From Acidobacteriota bacterium (GTDB lineage: Bacteria; Acidobacteriota; Terriglobia; Terriglobales; Acidobacteriaceae), in NCBI GenBank assembly GCA_021851465.1, contig JAJZDL010000025.1, positions 1-18,969 of the forward strand: a stretch of 18,969 nt of DNA, in the 5' to 3' direction. This document shows positions 8,380 to 16,600 of the stretch, piece after piece. Numbering within the stretch: the first letter of the stretch is position 1; each line of letters starts with the position of its first letter. The notes below the pieces were generated by a model. The model was not told the DNA's origin, ran no database searches, and saw nothing but the letters and a program-made list of their open reading frames with translations. Position numbers and translations under genes: made by a program.

Positions 8380-8904
8380 ATGACGATTGCGAGCGAACAG
8401 AAAGAACGAGCGGCGTCGGCCGAGGTGGAGATGCAGATTCGCGGCATGATGATCGACCCGTTGACGAAGATGCCGATTGTGGTGCTGAAGGACGTGGCGA
8501 GCGACACGGTGCTGCCGATCTGGGTGGGAATCTTCGAGGCGAATGCGATCGCACTGGAGCTGGAGAAGACGGCGACGCCGCGCCCGATGACGCACGACCT
8601 GATGCGCAACATGGCTCGCGGGCTGAATGCGGTGGTGCGCAAGGTGGTGGTGAGCGAGCTGCGCGAGGACACGTTCTACGCAGTGGTGTGGATGGAGCAG
8701 GACGGGGAGACGGTGGCGCTGGACGCGCGGCCTTCGGATGCGATTGCGCTGGCGCTGCGGTGGGACTGCCCGGTATACGCCAGCCGCGCGGTGCTGGAGA
8801 ACGCGAAACAGGTGGCGGAGGGGCCGCAGAATGCAAACGGGGAAGAGATGCGGCGCTGGCTGGAGAACCTGAACGACGACGACATGGGGCGGTACAAGAT
8901 GTAA
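8380..8904 (+). CDS. Bifunctional nuclease (BFN/DUF151) family protein
   Basis: A 174-residue cytoplasmic protein of the PF02577 family, named after plant proteins reported to have DNase and RNase activity; the bacterial role is not settled. The domain covers about residues 16-150. Conserved blocks are LPIWVGIFEANAIALEL (45-61), RPMTHDL (68-74), and LDARPSDAIALALR (114-127). The acidic C-terminal tail (NLNDDDMGRYKM) is short. The start is well supported: AGAGGTGGGGG directly precedes the ATG. It lies 197 bp after miaB on the same strand with a repeat between them, so co-transcription is uncertain. It converges with the VWA gene, with only 48 bp between the stops. Confidence 0.9.
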   Translation: MTIASEQKERAASAEVEMQIRGMMIDPLTKMPIVVLKDVASDTVLPIWVGIFEANAIALELEKTATPRPMTHDLMRNMARGLNAVVRKVVVSELREDTFYAVVWMEQDGETVALDARPSDAIALALRWDCPVYASRAVLENAKQVAEGPQNANGEEMRRWLENLNDDDMGRYKM

Positions 8905-8952
8905 GCGCGGGCCTGGGCTGCGAGGGGCCTTGAAGGACGATTGTGAACCGCT

Positions 8953-10221
8953 TCAATCGCCGGCGTAGTAGCCGTCCCTGGTCTGGAGGTAGAGGTTCTT
9001 GGGGCTGGACTTGGTGAGGGAGAGGTCGATGCGGTGGTATCCGTCGGAGGCGGTGTCCTTGTCGGGCGCGTAGCCCAGATGGTACTGGGCGTTCAGCTCG
9101 TCGGCGATCTCCTTGTAGATGTCAGCGAAGGACTCTCTTCTGCTGGGTTCGAAGAGCCTGCCACCGGTCTCGTCGGCCATGCGTTCGAGGACTTTTCTGC
9201 CGTCTGGCGCGCTGGGGAGGCCCTGCGGCTGGCGGCTTCCGCCGGGATAGCCGCCGCCGGGGTAACCGCCGCCGGGGTAGCCCATGCCGGGGTAGCCACC
9301 GCCTGGAAAGCCCCCTGGATAGCCGTTGGGTTGGCCAGCCTGTCGTCCCTGGTTGCGATTGAAGGGGTTCGCGGGTTGATTGTTTTTGACGTAGATGGCG
9401 AAGACGATGGTGCCGGAGCGCTGGGCCGCTTCGATGGAGGAGGTGAGCGACTCCTTGCTGCCGCTGTCGACTCCATCGGAGAAGAGGACGATGACGCGGC
9501 GGCCGGGCTGTTTGCTCATGATCTCGTCTGCGGAGAGGAAGAGTGCGTCGTAGAGGGTGGTTGGGTTGCGGCGCGGGGGAGTGGAGGGGATGCCGGAGTT
9601 GGGGCCGTTGTTTGGGCCGGAGTTGACTGGGGTGACGCTGGAGTCGGGGCTGGACTCGGCGGTCTGTAGCAGCTTGAGGCCGTCGTGGAGTTTAGAGAGG
9701 GAGTTGGTGGTGTCTTGCAGCAGGTCGGTCTGGGTGGCGAACTGGACGACGAAGGCCTTGTTGCGGTTGGCGGGGGTTTTGAGCCTGTCGTCGAGGAAGG
9801 TGGAGCTGGCGGAGCGCTCGTCGTTGAGCGCATCGCGCTGGCCCATGGCGGTATCGACGAGCAGGCCGAAGGTGAAGGGCTGGCCGGTGTCGCGTTTGCA
9901 GTAGAGGATGGTCTGGGGTTTGCCATCGACCTGGAGGACGAAGTTGTCCTGGGTGAGGTCCTGGACGAACGCACCTTTTTTGTCGTAGACGACGACGGGG
10001 ATGTCGATGGCGTTGGAACTGGGGCCGACGGCGGGTGGGGCGACGGCGGGCGGGGCGGACTGAGCGGACGCGTCGGGCTGCTGTGCGACCAGGCGCGTGG
10101 GGGCGAGCACGGGAAGCAGCAGCAACAGTGCGAGGCAGAGAACAGGGCAGGCACCGAGAACCGGATTGAGAACGCCGAGAACTGGAGCAAGAGATCGGAG
10201 GCGACAGATAGGGCGGTTCAT
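8953..10221 (-). CDS. Secreted VWA-domain protein (TIGR03436 type) with Gly-Tyr-Pro insert
   Basis: A 422-residue protein with an N-terminal signal or anchor (LCLALLLLLPVLAPTRLVAQ, residues 28-47). Then comes the family's leading beta segment (IPVVVYDKKGAFVQDLTQDNF) and a von Willebrand factor A domain at about residues 115-285. The first MIDAS motif should read DxSxS but is D123-T-A-M-G, lacking both serines. T222 (TLYDAL) and D249 (FSDGVDS) keep the other positions, so metal binding may be weak. Residues 285-335 are a low-complexity Gly/Tyr/Pro insert. The C-terminal part (GGRLFEPSRRESFADIYKEI, LNAQYHLGYAPD) is typical of the acidobacterial TIGR03436 family, whose function is unknown. The ATG at 10221 sits directly before the signal peptide; upstream in-frame codons would put it internally. 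No SD is visible; TATCTT lies 6 bases upstream. Confidence 0.85.
   Translation of the reverse strand: MNRPICRLRSLAPVLGVLNPVLGACPVLCLALLLLLPVLAPTRLVAQQPDASAQSAPPAVAPPAVGPSSNAIDIPVVVYDKKGAFVQDLTQDNFVLQVDGKPQTILYCKRDTGQPFTFGLLVDTAMGQRDALNDERSASSTFLDDRLKTPANRNKAFVVQFATQTDLLQDTTNSLSKLHDGLKLLQTAESSPDSSVTPVNSGPNNGPNSGIPSTPPRRNPTTLYDALFLSADEIMSKQPGRRVIVLFSDGVDSGSKESLTSSIEAAQRSGTIVFAIYVKNNQPANPFNRNQGRQAGQPNGYPGGFPGGGYPGMGYPGGGYPGGGYPGGSRQPQGLPSAPDGRKVLERMADETGGRLFEPSRRESFADIYKEIADELNAQYHLGYAPDKDTASDGYHRIDLSLTKSSPKNLYLQTRDGYYAGD
9235..9324 (-). repeat. 15-bp tandem repeat coding for GGYPG units
   Basis: Inside the VWA gene, codons 300-329 encode repeated GGYPG/GGFPG/GMGYPG units. At DNA level the unit is a roughly 15-bp GC-rich repeat (ccgccgccggggtag type). 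It is likely to vary in length by slippage and codes for a flexible, disordered stretch between the VWA core and the C-terminal region. Confidence 0.8.
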
Positions 10222-10801
10222 ACTTAGAAGATAGACGGGAATGGGGGAGCAGGGTTGCCTGGCGGGGAAAAATGCTTGGCCGCGGGCGAGGCGCGAAGCC
10301 GCGCGGTACGATCTGCGTTGCGGCAAGCCGGCCGCTCCGCTGCGTTCACAATCGCAGCCTCCGGTGTTGTTCTACGCGGAGCGGGTAGCGGCGCGGGCCG
10401 TGATGCGACCCCTATCAGCCTGACCGGAGACCCGCGCGTCGGCATCGTCGTAAAAGGCAGCTTCGCGCTGAATACCGTTGCGCCTGCCACCGACATCACC
10501 GACTCCTACTCTTATTATGTTTCGATATGGGCGAAGGGGCCCTATTCGCCGCAACCTGGATTCAATCCGAGGGTGGAGAAAGTCGGTTATTGGGAACTGC
10601 GATCATTCGCTGCAAATTGGCTCACTATCCAACGACAGGGCAAACGCATTTGAAGATTTCAGGGGCAAGGAGGGTTGGTTCCTGAGATGTGAGCTTGGGA
10701 GCCGCCAGCTTAAAAGCAACTGCTTTTTGAGATTGGAGGGCGCACTCTTCGGAGGGCCGGCTAAAAGCTACGCGACTCGCATTCGACGCGGAAACAGCGA
10801 T

Positions 10802-10866
10802 GGAATACGGGGATTCTTCGACTCCACCTCTCGCGAGACTGCTGCGAGAGGTTCCACTCAGGATGA
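10802..10866. repeat. Dispersed palindromic repeat, copy 2 with enlarged arm
   Basis: The first 19 bases differ at one position from the start of the copy at 13502. The ends GGATTCT and CAGGATGAC are kept, but the centre carries an extra perfect stem CCTCTCGC / GCGAGAGG (10827-10834 with 10844-10851, loop of 9 nt). The whole can fold as a long hairpin. Confidence 0.6.
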
Positions 10867-10934
10867 CGGCGTCGATGTGGCCAGCCGATGCTGTTTGTGG
10901 GCAGTGGTGCAGTTTGGTAAAGGCAACGACAGAG

Positions 10935-10960
10935 ATTCTGACTCTTCGAGTCAGAATGAC
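10935..10960. repeat. Perfect 10-bp hairpin ending in CAGAATGAC
   Basis: ATTCTGACTC (10935-10944) pairs perfectly with GAGTCAGAAT (10948-10957) around a TTC loop, followed by GAC. It shares its ends with the other dispersed palindromes and is placed 40 bases beyond the 3' end of the dehydrogenase gene, so it could also act as that gene's transcript-end hairpin. Confidence 0.55.
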
Positions 10961-10999
10961 GCCGCTGAATGTGAAACTGCACCACTACCTGTTTGTGCC

Positions 11000-12025
11000 C
11001 TAGTTTGCCAGGACGGCGCGGTAGCGGACCTGGTTTTTCTTGACGCGCAGGAGCGCCTCGTTTGCCTTGGCCATGGGGAAGCGTTCGGTGATGGCCTTGA
11101 TGCTGTGGCGGGCGGCGACGTTGAGCATCTCGTGCAGGTCTTGCGGGCTGCCCGAGTTGCTGCCGGCGAGGGAGCGTTTTCCGGCGATCAGGGGAAAGGC
11201 CTGGACGGCGATGGGCGAGGGCGGCACGCCGACGACGCAGAGAGTTCCCTTGGGGCGCAGGCAGGCGACCAGCGCGGGCCAGTCCTGATCGGCGCTGACG
11301 GTGGAGAGCAGAAGGTCGAAGGAGCCGGCGATCTTTTTCAGGCCGCCGTTGTCCCGGGTGTTGACGAAGTGGTCCGCACCCAGCCTGCGTGCTTCGGCCT
11401 CTTTGTCGGTGGAGGTGGAGAGCGCGGTGACCTCGGCGCCGAAGGCCTTGGCGAATTGCAGGCCGAGGTGGCCGAGTCCGCCGATGCCGACGATGCCGAC
11501 GCGCGAGGCTGGGCGGACGCCGAGGTTTCGCAGTGGGGAGTAGACGGTGATGCCGGCGCAGAGCAGGGGGGCGACATTTTCACTCTGCAATACCTCCGGC
11601 ACGGGGATGGCGAAGCGTGCGTTGACGCGGACGGAATCGGCGTAGCCGCCGTTGCGTCCGACGCAGGTGGGCTGCGCGTCGGCGCAGAGGTTCTCTTCCC
11701 CCTGCTTGCACCACTCGCAGATGCCGCAACTGTCGGCCTGCCAGCCGATGCCGACGCGCTGGCCGACGGCACGGTCGCGGACGCCCGCGCCGACGGCCGA
11801 GACGGTGCCCACGATCTCGTGGCCGGGGACAAACGGGTAACGGCTGAGGCCCCAGTCGTTGTCGATGAGGTGAATGTCGGAGTGGCAGATTCCGCAGTGC
11901 GAGATGCGAACCTCGACCTCGTTTGCCTGCATCGGGCCGGGTTCGTATTTATAGGGCACCAACTGCGCGCCAGCGGCATGGGCCGCCAATCCATGGATCT
12001 CACTCGCAGCCATTGAAGTTTTCAT
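11000..12025 (-). CDS. Zinc-dependent alcohol/aldehyde dehydrogenase, CAD/YahK-like
   Basis: A 341-residue cytoplasmic medium-chain dehydrogenase/reductase that oxidises alcohols or, more likely for this subfamily, reduces aldehydes with NADPH. The catalytic zinc ligands are C44 (HCGICHSD), H69-E70 (PGHEIVG) and C156 (LLCAGITVYSPL). The structural zinc cysteines are C100, C103, C106 and C114 (CGICEWCKQGEENLC). The Rossmann motif is GIVGIGGLGHLG, followed by ALSTSTDKEAEA, where Ser/Thr after the second strand suggests NADP(H). The closest known types are cinnamyl-alcohol-dehydrogenase-like proteins such as E. coli YahK; the substrate cannot be read from sequence. Start: ATG 12025 with GAGAG nearby; ATG 12013 is an alternative. 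It is divergent from the VWA gene that starts at 12257. Confidence 0.9.
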   Translation of the reverse strand: MKTSMAASEIHGLAAHAAGAQLVPYKYEPGPMQANEVEVRISHCGICHSDIHLIDNDWGLSRYPFVPGHEIVGTVSAVGAGVRDRAVGQRVGIGWQADSCGICEWCKQGEENLCADAQPTCVGRNGGYADSVRVNARFAIPVPEVLQSENVAPLLCAGITVYSPLRNLGVRPASRVGIVGIGGLGHLGLQFAKAFGAEVTALSTSTDKEAEARRLGADHFVNTRDNGGLKKIAGSFDLLLSTVSADQDWPALVACLRPKGTLCVVGVPPSPIAVQAFPLIAGKRSLAGSNSGSPQDLHEMLNVAARHSIKAITERFPMAKANEALLRVKKNQVRYRAVLAN

Positions 12026-12256
12026 CACTCTCGTTCCGCGCAATTCCTGCGAATATTTTGCTCTCTACAGATGCTACAACAACGTGCCGGGACTGCGTGT
12101 GCAATTTGGAACACGGGCAGCGGGCGTGGACTTCCAGGCGTAGATTTCCAGGCGGGGCGACGACGGAGGCCCCGAGAGCAGAGCGCGCAGGCCGCAACGG
12201 GGCAGATACCGAGGGGCGCGAGAGGCGTCTAAAGCGGAGTAAAGTTTGAGATAGGG

Positions 12257-13444
12257 ATGACGATACCGATCCAGCCCGCCACCCTCCTCCGCCTTCTCCG
12301 GGCGTCGATTGCCGCTGTGGCGATAGCCGCGCCGGCACTCGCACTGCCCGCGGCGCGCGCCCAGGGTGCGGCCAGTCCGCCGCCGCCGTCGCAGGCCGCC
12401 GCGCAGACTCCCGAAAGCGATGCCGGCCCCAACATCGACAACGGCCCCATCGTGATTGCGAAGAAGAAGGAGCCGGACGAGCCACCGCCGCCGCCGGCAC
12501 CGGCGGAGCCGCCGATCAAGAACCCGAACAACGCGACCTACTCGCTGCATGTGGATGTACCGATCGTCAATCTGGACGTCTCGGTGATTTTGGACAAGAA
12601 CCACCAGTTCGTCCCCGGCCTGAAGGCGGAGAACTTTCTGGTACTGGAAGACGGGGTGGAGCAGAAGGTCGATCGCGTACGCGTGGTGCAGACCCCGATC
12701 ACGGCGGTACTGCTGCTGGAGTTCGCGGCGAACTCGTGGTACTACATCAACGACATGCAGAACGCGGCGGTTGGCTTCTTCCATGCACTGCGGCCGGACG
12801 ACTACGTTGCGGTGATGACCTACGACCTGCAGACGCACATCCTCTCCGACTTCACCAACAACAAGGATGTCATTGCGCAGAGCATCAGTTCGCTGACGAT
12901 GCCCACCTTCAGCGATAGCAACATGTTCGACGCTCTGTACGATACGGTGGACCGGGTGAGCCGCATCGATGGGCGCAAGTACATCGTGCTGATCGGCACC
13001 GGATACGATACATTGTCCAAGATCACGCTGGACAAGGTGCTGTCCAAGATCAAGGCCACGCCGAATGTGACCATCTTCAGCATTGGGACGGGGGCGTTGC
13101 TGAACGAGCTGGGGCCAGGCACGGGGATGCGCCAGATGGTGTACCTGCAGGCGCAGAACGAGCTGCGGAGCTTTGCGGAGATGACCGGAGGCCTGAGCTT
13201 CTTTCCACTCTTTCCGGGCGAGCTGCCCGCCGACTTTGGGCGGATCGACGACTCGATCCGCAACCAGTATTTGGTGAGCTATCGCCCGACCAACGGGGCG
13301 AACGACGGCAGTTACCGGAAGATCAAGGTCATTCTGGTGGACGACGAGGGCCAGCCGCTGCAGATGCAGGACGAGAAGGGCAGGCCGCTGAAGTACTCTG
13401 TGGTTGCGCGCGACGGGTACAAGGCACGGCTTCCGGTGGAGTAG
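12257..13444 (+). CDS. Secreted VWA-domain protein (TIGR03436 type)
   Basis: A 395-residue exported protein. The signal segment is residues 8-36 (LLRLLRASIAAVAIAAPALA, ending RAQG). A Pro-rich spacer (residues 38-90) is followed by VPIVNLDVSVILDKN and GLKAENFLVLEDGVEQK, the usual leader of this acidobacterial family. The VWA domain covers about residues 145-310. The first MIDAS motif reads LLLEFAANS (E155...S160) instead of DxSxS, so metal binding is doubtful. NQYLVSYRPTNGANDGSYRKI and VVARDGYKA near the C-terminus are typical of TIGR03436 proteins. The function is unknown; an envelope or adhesion role is only inferred. It is not adjacent to the other VWA gene but lies within 2.1 kb of it, with the dehydrogenase between. 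Start ATG 12257 is preceded by GAGATAGGG. Confidence 0.87.
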   Translation: MTIPIQPATLLRLLRASIAAVAIAAPALALPAARAQGAASPPPPSQAAAQTPESDAGPNIDNGPIVIAKKKEPDEPPPPPAPAEPPIKNPNNATYSLHVDVPIVNLDVSVILDKNHQFVPGLKAENFLVLEDGVEQKVDRVRVVQTPITAVLLLEFAANSWYYINDMQNAAVGFFHALRPDDYVAVMTYDLQTHILSDFTNNKDVIAQSISSLTMPTFSDSNMFDALYDTVDRVSRIDGRKYIVLIGTGYDTLSKITLDKVLSKIKATPNVTIFSIGTGALLNELGPGTGMRQMVYLQAQNELRSFAEMTGGLSFFPLFPGELPADFGRIDDSIRNQYLVSYRPTNGANDGSYRKIKVILVDDEGQPLQMQDEKGRPLKYSVVARDGYKARLPVE

Positions 13445-13501
13445 GGGCCCGGTTTACGGCAGGGAATTTCCAGCGATAGTGTGGAGGGTTGCGCCACGAA
13501 C

Positions 13502-13628
13502 GGAATGCGGGGATTCTTCGCTGCGCTCAGAATGACAACTCTCAAAGGATGCGGCGCTCAGGATGACAACTGTGTGGAACTTTGTACAGAATGACAACTC
13601 GCAGAGGATGCTGCACCCATAGTGACAA
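13502..13628. repeat. Dispersed palindromic repeat, copy 3, four degenerate units
   Basis: Lies between the convergent VWA and DUF4450 genes. Bases 13504-13538 equal 8252-8286. Three further units follow, ending in TGACAA at 13564, 13592 and 13623; starts of the TGACAA word are spaced 31, 28 and 31 bp. The second unit has GGATGCGGCGCTCAGGATGAC, which resembles the first; the last two are decayed. Confidence 0.7.
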
Positions 13629-13661
13629 TTTATTGCCGAGCGCAGCAACTGTGAAGCCGCT

Positions 13662-16600
13662 CTATGCGCGCACCAGGGTTGCGGCCAGCAGAGCGACGAC
13701 GATGCCGTAGAGTTCGGTGCGGAGTTCGAGCGAGGCAAGAGTTTTGCTGGGGTCGAGCGGGAGGTGGAGGATCGTGGCTGCGCCACCGGGGACGGTGCGG
13801 CCCTTGCCGTGGAAGGCAACGGAATCGAGGAGGCGAGTCTGGCCGGTGCGGAGATCGACGCGGGGGGGGAGTGGGGCGTCGTCGATGAACATGAAGTCGT
13901 CGAGGAGGTAGTCCTGCTCGATGGGCCACCAGGTCTCGGGGTTGCGCAGAGGGAGGATTGCGGTGGTGCCGTCGGAGTATGCGACAGTGACGGTTCCGTG
14001 TGTCATGCGGCTGCACTGGGGGAGGGTGGTTCCGGCGAGAAGGAGGTAGATGCCGCTGGCGTGGCCGTTCAGTGCGATCTTCGCCGAGGGCGCGTCCTGC
14101 TGCCAGTGGGAGAGGAAGAGGCAGTTGGGCGCGGAGCCGGTGGGCGTGCGGAAGGGAACGTTGAGCGGAGTTTGCAGCAGTCCGGCGGCGGCGCGCAGGC
14201 CGGAGTCGTCGATGGAGGCGCGGTTGTCCGGGTTGGCCCAGCCGCCGAGGAGATTGTCGGGGAAGGCGAGGGAGCAGTATTGCGAACGCGGCTCGGCATA
14301 GACGCGGGCGAAGATCTCGGTGATCTGATTTTTCAGGAGGGGCGTGAGGTCGAGCGGCTCGGTGCGCGCGGATGCGGCGAGCGTGGGGATGGGCGCGAAG
14401 GCGGGCGTGGCGGGCTTGGCGTTGAAGGAGATGGGGAGAGACCAGCGGCAGTCGGCGTGGTGCATGTTGGCGAAGACCGTGTGGAAGCCGGGGGATGCGA
14501 TGCGTCCGTTGGTGAGCGCGTGCTGCGGGTCGTCGATCTGCGCGAGGGGGATTCCTTGCGGGAGGACGAGGGCTTCGCCGAGGCGGTAGGTGCGCTGGGC
14601 AGAGGCTTTCGATGGAGCTTGGCCGCGCCACTCGATGCTGATCTTGGAGGCGCGCGCGGCGGGGAGATTGATTGTGAGGAGTGGGGAGCCGACGGCGGCG
14701 GGGTCGAAGGCGCAGGCGGTGGGCGCACCGTTGCAGCGGACGGTGGGCAGGGTTGTAGTTCGCGCGGGGAGAACGAGGGTGAGCGGGACGGATTTGGCGA
14801 GGCGGCTGGTGAACTCGTAGCTCTCGGTGGACTCCCACCCATTCCGCAACGTACGCGGAATGGATGGGGCACCCGAACGATTGGCAGAATCAGGATGTGC
14901 TTCGCTTGTCCATATGAAGTCGAAGTCCTTGTGGTGGAGGGTGGCGCGGCTCCATTCGCTGGGGAAGCCGGGGCGGATGCGGATGGAGTTGGCGATGAGG
15001 TTGGGCTGGATGCCGAAGAGCCCTTCGATGATGGCGCGCGAGGTGATTCCGATGGGATCGGCGAAGTCGCGCTGGGCCTCCTGGCGGTGGGCGTCGAGGG
15101 CGGAGGTCATGTGGAAGTCGCCGGGGCAGAGGCCCATGAACATGGAATCGAGCAGAGCGCCTTTGAAGATGCGGAAGGCGTCGTCGGACATTCCGGCCTG
15201 CCAGAGGGCGAGGGCCATGTGGGAGTTCTCGGCGAGCAGGAGGAGGTTGAGCGACCACATGTAGGGGAGCCAGTCGGAGCAGGCGAGCATGTAGAGGTTC
15301 TCTGCCGGAACGCCCTCCCCGTGGATGGGGACGTGCCGCAGGGCGGTGAGGCGCTCGGCGGCCATCTGCCAGGACTGGCGCGGGGTGGGGACCTCGCTGT
15401 CGATGGTGTGGTAGACGGTCCAGAGGGCGGGGTTGTTGTAGACGGTCTGCGGCTGCAACAGGTCCTTCGATTCGGCGAAGGCGCCTTGCCGGGGCAGCCA
15501 GAGAAGCTGCTGCATTCCTTCGTTGAGGAGGGCGGCTTCGGTCTCATAGGGCGTGGGGTCTTCGCCGAGGGCGCGGGCGAGCGTGGCGGCGAAGCGCAGG
15601 GCGAAGATGTTGTAGGCGGAGGAGTGGGCCGCACCTCCGCCGTTGTACTGAAGATTGTCGCTGGCCCAGATGGCGGCGTAGGCCTCGTAGAGCGGGAGGG
15701 TTTTGCCATCGTCGGTGGTGTAGGTGCGGCGGAAGAGACGGTGCTCCCAGGCGAGATGGCGCTGGAAGGAGGGCCAGACCTCGCGGGCGAAGTCGAGGTC
15801 GCCGGTCCACAGGAGATGGCGCAGCATGACGTCCATGAAGACGAGGTTCATGTCGTAGTGGTTGTTGGATACGTCGCCATTGGAGTGGAGGAGATTTTCC
15901 TTGCGGGTGAGGTGGAGGTTGGGGGCGGGATCCCAGGGGCCAGTGGCGGGATCGGCGGTTGTGATGGGGGTGACGTTCTGGCGCGCGAGCCAGTGGCGAA
16001 CCTGCAACCGGGCGCGGTCGTGATTGCCGAGCGCATCGAGATTGTAGGGGCCGCGCCATCCGGCGAGGGCGACGCGCCACGCCACGCCGCCGTGCAGGAC
16101 GCACTGCTGGCGCGCGTCCCAGAGGGTCTCGGCGGCGATGGAGATGGCTGGGCCGACCGTGTTGATGTACGCGTCGGGGGTGTCCAGGGTGAGGGTCGCG
16201 GCGATGGCTGCGACCTGCGCGCTGCGCGTGGCGAAGGCGGTAGCAAGGTCGGGCGACGGGGCGAGAGCCCCTGTCTCCACGCGGTCGATGGCGAGGTAGA
16301 GTGCGTCGCTGCCCACTGCAACCGAGCCGGAGAGGATCGGGCGCTGGGGCGCAACGGCTGCGGAATTTGTGCGGCCTGCGGAGGGCGGTTGCGTCCAGGC
16401 GGCGAAGTCTTCGACGGCAAGTTGGGAGCCTGTCGGGAAGGTCAATGTTATCTGAGCGGCTTTGCTGGCGAGGTGGGCCACGGCGGGAGTGGCGGTTGCG
16501 CTGTCGATGGTGTAGCTGTTTCCGTAGCATTCCTCTGGGCGGAGTTGGAAGAAGAGCGAGACGGGCTGCTTCTCGCAGCCGATGTCGCCGTTGCGCTGTC

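Larger units (their letters stand above)
10222..10999. other. Gene-poor region of about 780 bp with hairpins
   Basis: Lies between the VWA gene (which reads away from it) and the 3' end of the dehydrogenase gene. No convincing gene was found. A + frame from about 10420 to 10653 has coding-like residues (including DPRVGIVVKGSFALNTVAPA) but no SD, no good start and lower GC3 than its neighbours, so it may be a decayed remnant. A small hairpin AAAAGCA-AC-TGCTTTT lies at 10712-10727. The right part holds palindromic repeat copies at 10802-10866 and 10935-10960. Confidence 0.5.

Noticed and set aside
10255..10653. Possible small gene in the gene-poor interval
   Set aside because: Starts only with TTG, lacks an SD, its first half is repetitive Arg/Ala-rich, and no family was recognised; kept only as a possible remnant.
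10478..12016. Long + strand open frame of about 510 codons
   Set aside because: Mostly antisense to the dehydrogenase gene, with Asp/Gly/Val-rich low-complexity translation; the dehydrogenase has all its zinc and cofactor motifs.
8252..13628. Repeated TGACAA units as a CRISPR array
   Set aside because: Units are degenerate palindromes with no constant spacer length or conserved repeat, and no cas genes are present.
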